Source: Pirellula sp. (GTDB lineage Bacteria > Planctomycetota > Planctomycetia > Pirellulales > Pirellulaceae). From it: DNA of 44,489 nucleotides. The notes below the pieces were generated by a model. That model did not search any database. It was not told the DNA's origin and was given only the letters and a program-made list of their open reading frames with translations. Positions 9,821-18,601 of this stretch are shown here, in pieces (the stretch's first letter is position 1; every line of letters starts with the position of its first letter). The DNA lies in NCBI GenBank assembly GCA_021300155.1, contig JAJTID010000044.1:1-44489 (forward strand), given 5' to 3'. Position numbers and translations under genes: made by a program.

Positions 9821-10724
9821 TGTTGCTTTTCGGATCGACAATACACTGAAATTGCCCGTCGCTTGCGACGCCGAGCAACTGGGCTGGAACGTTTATGATC
9901 CAGGTCCAGCAAACGGCGCCATCCTCGTGGAACGGATCCGTACGTTTGGGGCGAGAGTTGTTGATTTAGAGATCAATACGCAACGATTGATACTGGGCGC
10001 GAAAACATTCTTTTTGCCGTCCGATAGTATCGCCAATTCATTTCGAATCATGGCGTCGGCGATCGTTGAAGAGAACAACAATCTCATCAAATCGCTTGGA
10101 GATGTTTCCGTTGTCATTGTTTATTCCCCTACCGAAGATGGTGGATGGCAGTCGATTGCTCATTTGGCGCCGATCCCGTTTCAGAAACTGAAGGGATGGT
10201 ATAAGAACGGAACATCTCTCTTATCCACGGAGATAAAAGTCCCAACCACGGAGTTCATGCCGAACTACATTAAGCATCGCAGCAGACTTCATTACTGGCT
10301 CGCTGACCGAGCCGTGCAATCGAATTCACCTGGAGGGGTCGCGTTGTTAGAGACGACCGATGGCTTCATCGCCGACACTTCGATCGCGAATATTGTGATT
10401 GTCACCAAGCAAGGACAATGGATCACTCCCACGACACGCAACGCCATCCACGGTACGACATTGCGACGTGTGTGTCGGCTTTTGCAGAAGAACGGCACAG
10501 AGGTTGATTCTGCCAAGCTAAAGAAAGAAGACATATTCAGAGCCTCCGAAGTACTGCTGCTGGGTACGACAGGTTGCATATGGAACGCAACACAACTGGA
10601 TAATGTGAGAATCGGCGCAGATCCCAATACGCCCAAAACAAAATGGCTTCAGTCTCTTTGGGCTGATTGGGTCGGAGTAGATGTAGTACAGCAAGCCATG
10701 ACACATCCGACAAAGCCGCAGTAG
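9786..10724 (+). CDS. Class IV aminotransferase (4-amino-4-deoxychorismate lyase/branched-chain aminotransferase fold)
   Basis: A PLP-dependent fold-type IV enzyme, 312 aa. The catalytic lysine is in NYIKHRSRLHYWLAD (about residue 162). The conserved glutamate-containing cofactor loop is LLETTDGFIADTSIANIVIV, matching the E-x(n)-G-x(3)-E/D-x-S-x-x-N pattern, though with Asp in GFIADTS where Glu is usual. The strand ending EVLLLGTTGCIWNATQL is the usual C-terminal phosphate-binding T-T-G region. Members release p-aminobenzoate (PabC) or transaminate branched-chain/D-amino acids. No pabA or pabB is in the window, so the exact activity is left open. It starts 35 bp inside the preceding hydrolase gene. 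Confidence 0.85.
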   Translation: MNLPTATHLAGSVAFRIDNTLKLPVACDAEQLGWNVYDPGPANGAILVERIRTFGARVVDLEINTQRLILGAKTFFLPSDSIANSFRIMASAIVEENNNLIKSLGDVSVVIVYSPTEDGGWQSIAHLAPIPFQKLKGWYKNGTSLLSTEIKVPTTEFMPNYIKHRSRLHYWLADRAVQSNSPGGVALLETTDGFIADTSIANIVIVTKQGQWITPTTRNAIHGTTLRRVCRLLQKNGTEVDSAKLKKEDIFRASEVLLLGTTGCIWNATQLDNVRIGADPNTPKTKWLQSLWADWVGVDVVQQAMTHPTKPQ

Positions 10725-10838
10725 GCTGGGACCGTTGTCCGACCCTATCTGGACGTTTACTTGCTCATAGCAAAATCCAACTGCTCGGGACAAATGGTCT
10801 CAAGCTATAGTAAAACGAGGCTCCGATTGCGTTTCACG

Positions 10839-11702
10839 TCAGGAGGCGTGGCTTGGCGAACACTGGTTGCTTATCCAGTCAGCGGCACAAGACAAGACTG
10901 CCTCGCGTTCGGTTTCAAAATGGAGCTCGTGATACATTCCATCCCAAAGTCGCAGTTGGCAGTTCCTCCCCGCTTCTTTAGCGAATGTTTGACTACACTC
11001 CGATGAGGTCACTTGGTCCGCGCTGCCGTGCATCAGGAGCATCGGTATGGAAAGGCTCGCCGCGTGTCGTAATGCCCATTCCCCCGCATCCAGCATTGAG
11101 ATTCCAAGCGCGGCTGAAACACGATGATGCACCAGAGGGTCGGTTCGATACTTTTCGATCTCCGCATCGACATGAGTTAACGAATTGGGATCGATCCCTG
11201 ATCCCAGCGTGATCGATGGCCAGAACCTGCCAATTTTTTTAGCAACGAGCAACTTCCAAGCTGGCGGTACGATGGTTGGCCGCAGTAATGGACTGGATGC
11301 GATGAAACCGCGTAAAGTGGTTGGGCTCGGATAAGTTGGATTCCGCAAAGCGAAGTTGACCACCAATCCACCGCCGAGACTTTGGCCGTACAGGAAAACG
11401 ACTTCATGCAATTCCTTCAGGTGTGAAGTAAAACACGCAAGATCTTCAAGCAGGCTTTCGAACGTTGGGAGCTGTCCCCCTGTCTTTCCGTGCCCCCGTT
11501 GATCGTATCCAACCACATGGAATCCTTCGCGTACTAGCTGCTCGGCGACCGGGTGGTATCTCCCGCAATGCTCGCCGAGCCCATGCACGATGCCTATCAC
11601 GCACTTTGCCTCTCCGCTTACGGACCAAGATTGGGTTTCCAGCTTGCCCGTCGAACCCCTTATGCTAGAAAAGGAGTGGATGCTATTTCTTGGGTGGTTC
11701 AT
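10839..11702 (-). CDS. Lysophospholipase/monoacylglycerol-lipase-type alpha/beta hydrolase
   Basis: A serine hydrolase of the Hydrolase_4 group. Visible elements are IVHGLGEHCGRYHPVAEQL (HG oxyanion region), GYDQRGHGKTGG (the D-x-R-G-H-G motif), the nucleophile elbow FLYGQSLGGGL (G-x-S-x-G), the acidic residue in LLMHGSADQVTS and the catalytic histidine in YHELHFETE. The triad is complete, and the family cleaves acyl esters of glycerides or lysophospholipids. The ATG at 11702 gives about 287 aa, typical for the family; an upstream in-frame ATG at 11774 would add 24 residues without obvious function. Neither has a clear ribosome-binding site. The gene converges on the aminotransferase gene. 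Confidence 0.9.
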   Translation of the reverse strand: MNHPRNSIHSFSSIRGSTGKLETQSWSVSGEAKCVIGIVHGLGEHCGRYHPVAEQLVREGFHVVGYDQRGHGKTGGQLPTFESLLEDLACFTSHLKELHEVVFLYGQSLGGGLVVNFALRNPTYPSPTTLRGFIASSPLLRPTIVPPAWKLLVAKKIGRFWPSITLGSGIDPNSLTHVDAEIEKYRTDPLVHHRVSAALGISMLDAGEWALRHAASLSIPMLLMHGSADQVTSSECSQTFAKEAGRNCQLRLWDGMYHELHFETEREAVLSCAADWISNQCSPSHAS

Positions 11703-11985
11703 GGGGACATTTTGCAAGTTGCCCGGGAGGGCAGATAAAGTTCCGTTGAAGGTACTGCGGGCAACGTTGAGCATTACGAAATGTTGTGTGCGGTCGAGAG
11801 CCCGATGATACCAAAATTGCGTAGAAATCAGCGAGGTTACAAAAATTCTCTTTTTTTGCAGGCCGGGTGAATAAACCGTTGAGATCTCTCCTCCTTCATC
11901 TCCGTGAAGACCAGCCGACCTCTTATCGATTACAAGGTATTTTGAGATTCTCGCCTACAAATCGGACGGAGCAGGGAGTTTGGCA

Positions 11986-12495
11986 ATGACGCCAGAACGA
12001 CCGCTGGACCCTAACATCGTGGCAGATTGTCATCGAGCATGGAGGGTTTTGCTAGAGCGTTACGCTTGGGCGATCCTTCGAGATTGGTCGTTGGCTGCCG
12101 ACGCGGTTCAAATTGCATTCATCTCGCTCTCTCGCTTTGGCGCAGATGTCGAGCCGAAAGCCCGAAAAGCTTGGATGTTCACCACCGTGCATCGAGAAGC
12201 TTTGAGAATCAAGTCGGCAGAAAACCGCCATCAATCCAAGGCGATTGCATCGGTCCGCGAGTCGGAGCCACGTTACGAAGTTAGCCCGTTAACACGACTG
12301 AGTAGTTCTGAAGAGCTGGAGGAGCTTCGAGCAAGAATCGCCAGCCTCCCTGCCGAACAAAGAACGATCGTCAACATGAGGATCGTAGAAGATAAGACCT
12401 TTGGTCAGATTGCAGAAGAGTTGCAGATCCCGCTCGGTACTGCATTGTCTCGAATGCGATTGGCTCTCGAACGCCTGAAAAACGCCAGTGAATAA
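11986..12495 (+). CDS. ECF-type RNA polymerase sigma factor
   Basis: A 169-residue sigma-70 family protein with only regions 2 and 4. Region 2 is around residues 20-85 (LLERYAWAILRDWSLAADAVQIAF, then KARKAWMFTTVHREALR); region 4 is LPAEQRTIVNMRIVEDKTF followed by a helix-turn-helix GQIAEELQIPLGTALSRMRLALERL. The frame opens with a TTG at 11980, but the ATG at 11986 sits 7 nt after GCAGGGAG, a good ribosome-binding site, and is taken as the start. It is the first gene of a tightly packed cluster reaching 18496, so it probably controls or is coregulated with the planctomycete-specific DUF1549/DUF1501 genes. The following gene starts at the very next base after its stop codon. Confidence 0.92.
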   Translation: MTPERPLDPNIVADCHRAWRVLLERYAWAILRDWSLAADAVQIAFISLSRFGADVEPKARKAWMFTTVHREALRIKSAENRHQSKAIASVRESEPRYEVSPLTRLSSSEELEELRARIASLPAEQRTIVNMRIVEDKTFGQIAEELQIPLGTALSRMRLALERLKNASE

Positions 12496-13077
12496 ATGAA
12501 CATGAACCAACCTATCCCAGACAATAACTCCGACCAACGCGATCTTGAAGCGATGCTTTATGTATTGCGAGACCCTGCAATCGACTGCGAGACTTTTGAA
12601 GCTCGGATGATCGACGAGCCGCTTTTGGCAGAAGCTGTCTCGCATGCGGTTTCGTTGGTCTTTGCTATCAAGAACCAAAATGAAGTAAATGTTGAACGCC
12701 AGTCGTTGACGAAGCCGACTTTGGCAACACCAACTGCTTCGGTCGCGATGCCGAAGTTCTCCTTCGATCCTGCATGGATGGCGTTGGCAACCATTTCAGC
12801 ATTAATCAGTTTGTTCCTGCTGAATCTGGATTACACATCGAAAGATAGCTCGTTGGAACCAATGGTCGAAGTTGCTACGGCGTGGACCGACCTTCAGTCA
12901 ACGAAGATGGAACAACCAAGCTCCGATACGAAGAACGAGACTTCCCTGACGAGTCACTTCGATTTGGACGACAGTTCGCTTGGTTTGGAGACCAAGAGTC
13001 TCGACAACGATCTCCCGGACTGGATTCTTTTAGCAGCAATTGCAAGTGACTCAATGAACGCGGAGATGGTCCAGTGA
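12496..13077 (+). CDS. Single-pass membrane protein, possible anti-sigma factor
   Basis: A 193-residue protein with no recognised domain. The N-terminal ~70 residues are acidic and helical (DLEAMLYVLRDP, then LLAEAVSHAVSLV). One hydrophobic segment near residues 93-109 (WMALATISALISLFLLNL) would span the membrane, and the C-terminal ~80 residues are acidic and Ser-rich. The ATG follows immediately on the TAA of the ECF sigma gene, and this layout with one TM segment suggests an anti-sigma partner. There is, however, no HxxxCxxC zinc anti-sigma motif, so this role is inferred from position only. It overlaps the next gene by 4 bp (GTGA). Confidence 0.75.
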   Translation: MNMNQPIPDNNSDQRDLEAMLYVLRDPAIDCETFEARMIDEPLLAEAVSHAVSLVFAIKNQNEVNVERQSLTKPTLATPTASVAMPKFSFDPAWMALATISALISLFLLNLDYTSKDSSLEPMVEVATAWTDLQSTKMEQPSSDTKNETSLTSHFDLDDSSLGLETKSLDNDLPDWILLAAIASDSMNAEMVQ

Positions 13078-13736
13078 AAATGCCAGCTCGCTTGGTTCCT
13101 TGGGCTTCAAGAGCCTTTGCTGTTTTCCTGCTCAGCACGACTTGTTTGACCTCCATAGCGGACGATAAATCCAAAGCGGACGATGAATCCAAAGTTTCCA
13201 CGCCAAATGGCAAGGTTACTTCGGCCCAGTCCAAGGAGTCGTCTGATTCTGCTCCCGTGTTGGAGGAAAGAGAATCGCTGGCATTGAAGTTTGTTGAGGC
13301 CCACGATGCTGCACTGGCGAGTTTGCTTCAAGTGCTCAAGGCAATGAAGCCTAAAGAATACGACACCGCCATCAATGAGATCACCAAAGTTCGCAAGCGA
13401 TTAGAACAGCTTCAATCGCGAGACAAACCTCTTTATGAAGTTGATCTTGAGGGTTGGAAGCTGCAATCGAAGATCGATATGATGATGGCGCGAGCAGTTG
13501 CCAAGGAACAAACGCTCGATGAGAAAGCTTTGCGTGAGCTTGTTAAAAAGCGCCATGAGAATCAAGTGAATCGACTTCGCATCGAGCAAGACAATTTGAA
13601 GACTCGAGAAAAGCAAATTCACGAATCTCTAGAACGCCTACAAAAAAATGAATCGGAACGGTTGGACCAGCAGTTGTCCGCGTTGATCAAGAAGGTTGAT
13701 GCCAAGAAACCGAAAAGCAAAAGGAACGACAAATGA
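13074..13736 (+). CDS. Exported coiled-coil protein, function unknown
   Basis: A 220-residue protein with a signal peptide (MPARLVPWASRAFAVFLLSTTCLTSIA) and a long charged helical region likely to form a coiled coil (from about residue 70 to the end, rich in Lys, Glu, Leu and Gln). Near the mature N-terminus is a duplicated hexapeptide ADDKSK-ADDESK. The start is GTG at 13074 overlapping the previous stop, or an ATG at 13080 two codons later. Its stop overlaps the start of the DUF1549 gene by 4 bp (ATGA). It is presumably a periplasmic structural or accessory partner of the downstream proteins. Confidence 0.8.
   Translation: MKMPARLVPWASRAFAVFLLSTTCLTSIADDKSKADDESKVSTPNGKVTSAQSKESSDSAPVLEERESLALKFVEAHDAALASLLQVLKAMKPKEYDTAINEITKVRKRLEQLQSRDKPLYEVDLEGWKLQSKIDMMMARAVAKEQTLDEKALRELVKKRHENQVNRLRIEQDNLKTREKQIHESLERLQKNESERLDQQLSALIKKVDAKKPKSKRNDK
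13158..13193 (+). repeat. Two tandem copies of an 18-bp in-frame repeat
   Basis: GCGGACGATAAATCCAAA at 13158-13175 is followed directly by GCGGACGATGAATCCAAA at 13176-13193, differing at one base. It encodes the doubled ADDKSK/ADDESK element just after the signal peptide of the coiled-coil protein. It is a likely slippage or duplication product. Confidence 0.85.
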
Positions 13737-16618
13737 ACTATTCGAACCATCGTAACGGACCCATTTCTATGGCAAGAGTATTCTTCCGCTATTTGGCTGT
13801 TTTCGCAATTCTTTGTGGTCCCGCGGGCCTTTTTGCTGAGACAACATCAACAACGATGCCATCGTTGAGCGAGCGATTCAAACCATCGTCGGACGGTACG
13901 ATCTCGACCGATGAAGTTCCTGACTTCCAGAAACACATATCCCCGTTGTTGGGCCGGCTCGGTTGCAATGGCCGCGCATGCCACGGTTCCTTTCAGGGCC
14001 AAGGTGGTTTTATGCTGTCCCTATTCGGATACGATTTTGATGTCGATCACAAAGCCCTTTTGGATAATGATCGAGTCAACGCAAAGACTCCGTTGGAAAG
14101 TCTGATCTTGACCAAGCCCATCGATGCAGACGCACATGATGGGGGAAAACGATACGAAAAGGGTGGTTGGGAATATCAAGTGCTTCGTACCTGGATCGAA
14201 GCTGGAGCACCCAAGAAAAAGAAATCGCAAACCACTGAACTGAAGCTCGAACAACTCGAAGTCACTCCTCTCGAAGTGTCTTTTGATGCCCCCGGAAAAA
14301 GCAAAGCTATTCAAGCGATTGCGGTTTGGAACGATGGGAGCCGAGAAGATGTCACAACTCTCTGTCGATTTGTCAGCAACGACGCCGCGATTGCACAAGT
14401 CGACATACACGGAGTGATCACCGGCGGGGAACGCGGCGACACTCACGTTGTCGTGTCGTACGACAATGCCGTTGTGCCCGTCAGCGTCATTCGCCCTTCG
14501 GGCCCGTCCGGTATCTTGAAGAAACAGATCGCCGGTGCCACCAACCCCGTGGATCGATTCGTTCTCACCAAGTTGGACAAACTAGGAATTCAGCCTTCGG
14601 AGATTGCATCGGACGAAGAGTTCTTCCGCCGAGTGTCCCTCGACATATCCGGAACGCTACCGACCTCCAGTCAAGTTCGAGACTTCCTATACGACACATC
14701 ACCCAACAAACGAGCCAAGGCTGTAGAGCAATTGCTCGCATCACCTGGATATGCAGCCCTTTGGACCACGTTTTTGTGCGATATCACAGGAAACAACGAA
14801 GATCAGCTCAACAATTTCTCGTATGTCCGGGGCAATCAATCGCAACACTGGTATCAGTGGATCTACGATCGAGTTAGCAAGAATGTCCCTTACGATCAGA
14901 TCGTAGAAGGCATCGTCACTGCGGTTTCGCGTGAACCAAACGAAAGCTATCGCGAGTATTGCGAAGCGATGACCGAGATCGCTAATGACAAGTCGGGCAA
15001 GAGCTTTGCGAAGCGGTCCGATATGATGTACTACTGGGCTCGCAACAATCAGCAGAAAGCCGAAGATCGCGCGGTTGCATTCGCATATGCATTCTGCGGC
15101 GTTCGCATCCAATGCGCTCAGTGCCACAAGCATCCGTTCGATCAATGGTCCAAGAAAGATTTCGATCAATTCGAGCGATTGTTTGATGGGATCGAGGCGA
15201 GACAAAAACTGGCGTCAGACTCGAAGAGTGATTTCGACGCGATTCTCGATGAACTGGGGATTCCAAAGTCAACCAAAGGGAATCAGCTTGCGAAGTCGAT
15301 TCAAGACAAATTCAAGGGAACTTATGACAAAACGCTCCCCTTCCCCGAAGTGTATGTAACCTCGAAAGTCGCAAAACCAATCAACGTAAAAGGGGAAGGG
15401 AAGGGAAACAAAAAGAAAGAACCATCTCCCAAAGCAGCCCCCACAGCGAGATTGCTGGGTGGCGATTTTGTCGATCTCTCTCGTGTCGAAGATCCTCGAA
15501 TTCCACTGATGGAATGGCTCCGAAGCAAGAACAATCCGTATTTCGCGAAAGCGATCGTCAACCGAGTATGGGCCCATTACTTCCAAGCAGGGATTGTGAA
15601 CCCTCCTGATGATTTGAATCTAGCCAACGCACCGAGCAACGAACAACTCCTCAACTGGTTGGCCGAGTCGTTTATCGAAAGTGGATTCGACCTCAAATGG
15701 TTGCATCGAACGATCGTCAATACAGACACGTATCAGCGTACATGGCGGACGAACGAATCGAATGAATTGGACCGTCGGAACTTCTCGCATGCGTTGTTAC
15801 GTCGACTACCAGCCGAGACCGCGTACGACGCTATCAAGATTGCGGTTTCCAGCGATAAGACGGCCGCGTCCATGTGCAACCTCGAAGTAAGCCGTGCTAT
15901 GACCATGGCAGGGGGCAGTGCAAGAAATCGTGGCAATGGCGATCAGTATGCGTTGAGTGTTTTCGGACGTTCGATTCGCGAAAGCAACTGCGATTGCGAC
16001 CGCACGAGTGAGCCAAGTCTACTTCAGACGGTTTTCATTCGAAACGATTCTGACGTTCTCCGAGCCATGAGCGATTCGAAAGATAGTTGGCTGGCTCAGA
16101 TCGCAAAAGAGAACGATTGGCCGTTGCTACCGTCGGATCGTAATCCGAAAGAGAAAGCTAGCCGCGACGAAATGATGATGAGTGGCGCGTCGGACAAGGA
16201 CCAGAAGATTGCGGACGACCTCGATCGCGAAATCCGTTCCTTGAAGACGCGTATCGAACGCCTCGCAAAGGATGAAAAGGAAGAGAAAAAAGTCAAAGAG
16301 CTAAAGTCGCTCTTGGCTAATCGAGAGAAGAAGCTTGCAGCTCAAATGGAATTGCTTGCGAAGAAGGCCGAGCAAGCGGAATTTGCGGATAAGGCCAACT
16401 CAGATAAAGAAGCAGCCGGACTCGTAGTGAACGCAGACCGGCTAAAGATGAATGGCTTGATTGAAGAAGCCTATCTTCGCACCCTGTCACGCAAGCCGTC
16501 CGCTTCAGAAGTAAAGCGTTCTTACGCTTCGATTTCGCAAGCGGAGTCACCCACCCGAGGCTTGAGCGATCTACTTTGGGCACTAATCAACTCCAAAGAA
16601 TTCATTTTGAATCACTAA
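13733..16618 (+). CDS. DUF1549/DUF1553 protein with planctomycete cytochrome-C-like motif
   Basis: A 961-residue exported protein of the planctomycete-enriched PSCyt/PSD family. After a signal peptide (FFRYLAVFAILCGPAGLFAE) there is a haem-type CNGRACHG motif (CxxxCH, about residues 78-84) in HISPLLGRLGCNGRACHG. An Ig/BIG2-like segment follows (IQAIAVWNDGSREDVT to THVVVSYDNAVVPV), then DUF1549 starting near NPVDRFVLTKLDKLGI. A second haem-type site is QCAQCHKHPFDQW (CxxCH, about residue 461). DUF1553 follows (WLRSKNNPYFAKAIVNRVWAH to the C-terminus). Lys/Glu-rich coiled-coil inserts lie near 560 and 830-890. The function of the family is unknown, with roles in periplasmic redox or polysaccharide use proposed. 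It overlaps the preceding gene by 4 bp and is followed 27 bp later by its usual partner, DUF1501. Confidence 0.93.
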   Translation: MNYSNHRNGPISMARVFFRYLAVFAILCGPAGLFAETTSTTMPSLSERFKPSSDGTISTDEVPDFQKHISPLLGRLGCNGRACHGSFQGQGGFMLSLFGYDFDVDHKALLDNDRVNAKTPLESLILTKPIDADAHDGGKRYEKGGWEYQVLRTWIEAGAPKKKKSQTTELKLEQLEVTPLEVSFDAPGKSKAIQAIAVWNDGSREDVTTLCRFVSNDAAIAQVDIHGVITGGERGDTHVVVSYDNAVVPVSVIRPSGPSGILKKQIAGATNPVDRFVLTKLDKLGIQPSEIASDEEFFRRVSLDISGTLPTSSQVRDFLYDTSPNKRAKAVEQLLASPGYAALWTTFLCDITGNNEDQLNNFSYVRGNQSQHWYQWIYDRVSKNVPYDQIVEGIVTAVSREPNESYREYCEAMTEIANDKSGKSFAKRSDMMYYWARNNQQKAEDRAVAFAYAFCGVRIQCAQCHKHPFDQWSKKDFDQFERLFDGIEARQKLASDSKSDFDAILDELGIPKSTKGNQLAKSIQDKFKGTYDKTLPFPEVYVTSKVAKPINVKGEGKGNKKKEPSPKAAPTARLLGGDFVDLSRVEDPRIPLMEWLRSKNNPYFAKAIVNRVWAHYFQAGIVNPPDDLNLANAPSNEQLLNWLAESFIESGFDLKWLHRTIVNTDTYQRTWRTNESNELDRRNFSHALLRRLPAETAYDAIKIAVSSDKTAASMCNLEVSRAMTMAGGSARNRGNGDQYALSVFGRSIRESNCDCDRTSEPSLLQTVFIRNDSDVLRAMSDSKDSWLAQIAKENDWPLLPSDRNPKEKASRDEMMMSGASDKDQKIADDLDREIRSLKTRIERLAKDEKEEKKVKELKSLLANREKKLAAQMELLAKKAEQAEFADKANSDKEAAGLVVNADRLKMNGLIEEAYLRTLSRKPSASEVKRSYASISQAESPTRGLSDLLWALINSKEFILNH

Positions 16619-16645
16619 CCCACCATACAAATAAAGGAAAATCAA

Positions 16646-17950
16646 ATGTCACTCCACAAATACTGCGATGGTGTTAAGCGACGAGACTTTATTCGAATCG
16701 GTGGTCTTGCCACAGGAGGCTTTGGACTCGCCAACTATTTGCAGCTTGCCGAAGCTGGGCATGTGAAAGAAGGACACGCAACTTCTGGGATCTTCATTGA
16801 TCTTAACGGTGGGCCATCGCACCTCGATACGTTCGACCCCAAACCCGATGCACCGGAAGGAATTCGAGGCGATTTCAAAACGATCGAAACCTGCGTTCCA
16901 GGGGTTCGGATTTCTGAACACTTGCCCAAATTGGCGAAGAACTTTGACAAATATGCCATTCTGCGTGGCGTGTCGCATACATTGGCCGCTCACCGATTGG
17001 GAAGCGAGTACGTCAATACCGGCAGCCGCCCTTTGGCTTCGCTAGAGTATCCGGGGTACGGAGCAGTGGTCTCCAAAGAACGCCCAGTCGATAACGATAT
17101 TCCTCCATTCGTTGCTATCCCCAACGGCGGGCAACGCTCGGGCTTTCTCGGTATTCAGTATGCGCCGATGAACACGTCGCAAACACCACAACAGGGAAAG
17201 CCGTTCAATGTGCGAGGTATCTCGTTGGGCGCAGGCATTACGGTAGAACAGTTGGATCGTCGTCAAAGCCTATTGCGCGATATCGATACTACGTTTGCGT
17301 CGCTCGAAGGAAAGGATCAACTCTTAACCGGTCTCAATCGCTTTAGCGACAAAGCGTTTTCCATGTTGACAAGTGAACGCGCCAGGTCCGCTTTTGATAT
17401 CTCCAAGGAATCACCGACCTTCGCGGCACAGTTCGGTGCTGATGCCTTTGAGCAAAGTTGTTTGCTGGCCATTCGACTCATTGAGTCAGGAGTACGATTC
17501 GTTTCGCTGTCGATTGGTGGTTGGGACAATCATACTGACATCTTCAATATCCTGAGCAACAAGCAGCTACCGAAGCTGGACAACGGCCTTTCGTCATTGT
17601 TAGTCGGCTTGCAGCAAAAGGGGTTGCTAAGTTCTACGGCCGTTATGGTAACAGGCGAGTTTGGACGCACTCCGAAAGTCAACACACGTGCAACCCTCGG
17701 CGGCCGCGATCATTATCCACGCTGCATGTTTATGCTCATGGCCGGTGGTAAAGTGCGTGGCGGACAAGTGATCGGTGCGTCCGATGAAACAGCCGCTGGC
17801 CCCGCCAACGAAGCTATCAAACCTGACGATGTCGCAGCATCCTTCTACCACAACTTGGGTATCGATCATAAACAAGAATTCCAAACCGAAACCGGGCGTC
17901 CAATCACATTGGTACGCGACGGCGAAGTTGTCCCACAATTGTTTGCGTAG
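16646..17950 (+). CDS. DUF1501 domain-containing protein, probably Tat-exported
   Basis: A 434-residue alkaline-phosphatase/sulfatase-superfamily-like protein of the DUF1501 family. The N-terminus has a twin-arginine element (VKRRDFIRIGGLATGGFGLANYL), so export through Tat is likely. Recognisable blocks are GIFIDLNGGPSHLDTFDPKP, ILRGVSHTLAAHRLGSEYV, LSIGGWDNHTDIFN, VMVTGEFGRTPKVN and GGRDHYPRCMFMLMAGG, which carry the conserved Asp/His positions expected to bind metal. DUF1501 genes sit next to DUF1549/DUF1553 genes across planctomycetes, as here. The reaction is not established. A ribosome-binding site (AAAGGAAAATCAA) precedes the ATG. Confidence 0.93.
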   Translation: MSLHKYCDGVKRRDFIRIGGLATGGFGLANYLQLAEAGHVKEGHATSGIFIDLNGGPSHLDTFDPKPDAPEGIRGDFKTIETCVPGVRISEHLPKLAKNFDKYAILRGVSHTLAAHRLGSEYVNTGSRPLASLEYPGYGAVVSKERPVDNDIPPFVAIPNGGQRSGFLGIQYAPMNTSQTPQQGKPFNVRGISLGAGITVEQLDRRQSLLRDIDTTFASLEGKDQLLTGLNRFSDKAFSMLTSERARSAFDISKESPTFAAQFGADAFEQSCLLAIRLIESGVRFVSLSIGGWDNHTDIFNILSNKQLPKLDNGLSSLLVGLQQKGLLSSTAVMVTGEFGRTPKVNTRATLGGRDHYPRCMFMLMAGGKVRGGQVIGASDETAAGPANEAIKPDDVAASFYHNLGIDHKQEFQTETGRPITLVRDGEVVPQLFA

Positions 17951-17986
17951 GTTACTATCAGATCAACCTGGAGAAAAGGTGACAAG

Positions 17987-18496
17987 ATGAAGAAAATGTT
18001 GTTGGCACTATTGGCAGTATCGTTGTTGACTTTCAGCCCGTGGACTGTTCAAGCCCAAGAGAAAGGAAAGGGCAAGAAAGGAAATACGAATCCAGAACAA
18101 CAGATGATCGACCAATTCATGAAGCAATTGGAAAAGGCGGAATTGACCGAAGAGCAGTCCACCAAGATCAAAGAGCTTTGGACCAAGGTCGCGAAGGAAG
18201 TGACCAAGACCAGGACCGAAGGCGGCATCACTGCTGAGATGATGAAAAAACGCGCAGAAGCCACGAAAGAAGCGCGCGAGGCCGGCAAGAAGCAAAAGGA
18301 AGTTCAAGAGGCCGTCGACAAGGCGATGGCATTGAGCGATGAACAAAAGAAGGTGATGCAGGAAACCGAAGCCCAGCTAGCCAAAGTGCGTCTTGAGATC
18401 GGCAAGCTACTCAAGCCCGAGCAAATCGAGAAACTGTCTCCCCAAATGAAAGACAATCTGAAGGAAAAGGAAGGCAAGAAAAAGAAAAAGCAATAA
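17987..18496 (+). CDS. Periplasmic helical Spy/LTXXQ-like protein
   Basis: A 169-residue protein with a clear signal peptide (MKKMLLALLAVSLLTFSPWTVQAQ) and a highly charged, Lys-rich helical mature part. Two repeats of the L-T/S-E/D-E-Q type, LTEEQSTKIKE and LSDEQKKVMQE, recall the LTXXQ motif of the CpxP/Spy group of periplasmic chaperones and stress sensors. The C-terminus is a Lys-rich tail (KEKEGKKKKKQ). An AGAAAAGGTGACAAG ribosome-binding site precedes the ATG. It is the last gene of the sigma-factor cluster. The family link rests on the repeat and charge pattern only. Confidence 0.82.
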   Translation: MKKMLLALLAVSLLTFSPWTVQAQEKGKGKKGNTNPEQQMIDQFMKQLEKAELTEEQSTKIKELWTKVAKEVTKTRTEGGITAEMMKKRAEATKEAREAGKKQKEVQEAVDKAMALSDEQKKVMQETEAQLAKVRLEIGKLLKPEQIEKLSPQMKDNLKEKEGKKKKKQ

Positions 18497-18601
18497 TCAC
18501 GATACGCGTTTGCCCCGGCCCCATCAGCATTGGCACTTCGCTATGTAGAGCGGTGCCCCTATCGTTCTACTCGGAATACCTCGAGTCAAAAGAACTGAAG
18601 A

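Noticed and set aside
14326-14877. 183-codon ORF in another frame of the DUF1549 gene
   Set aside because: Arg/Ser/His-rich translation typical of an out-of-frame shadow.
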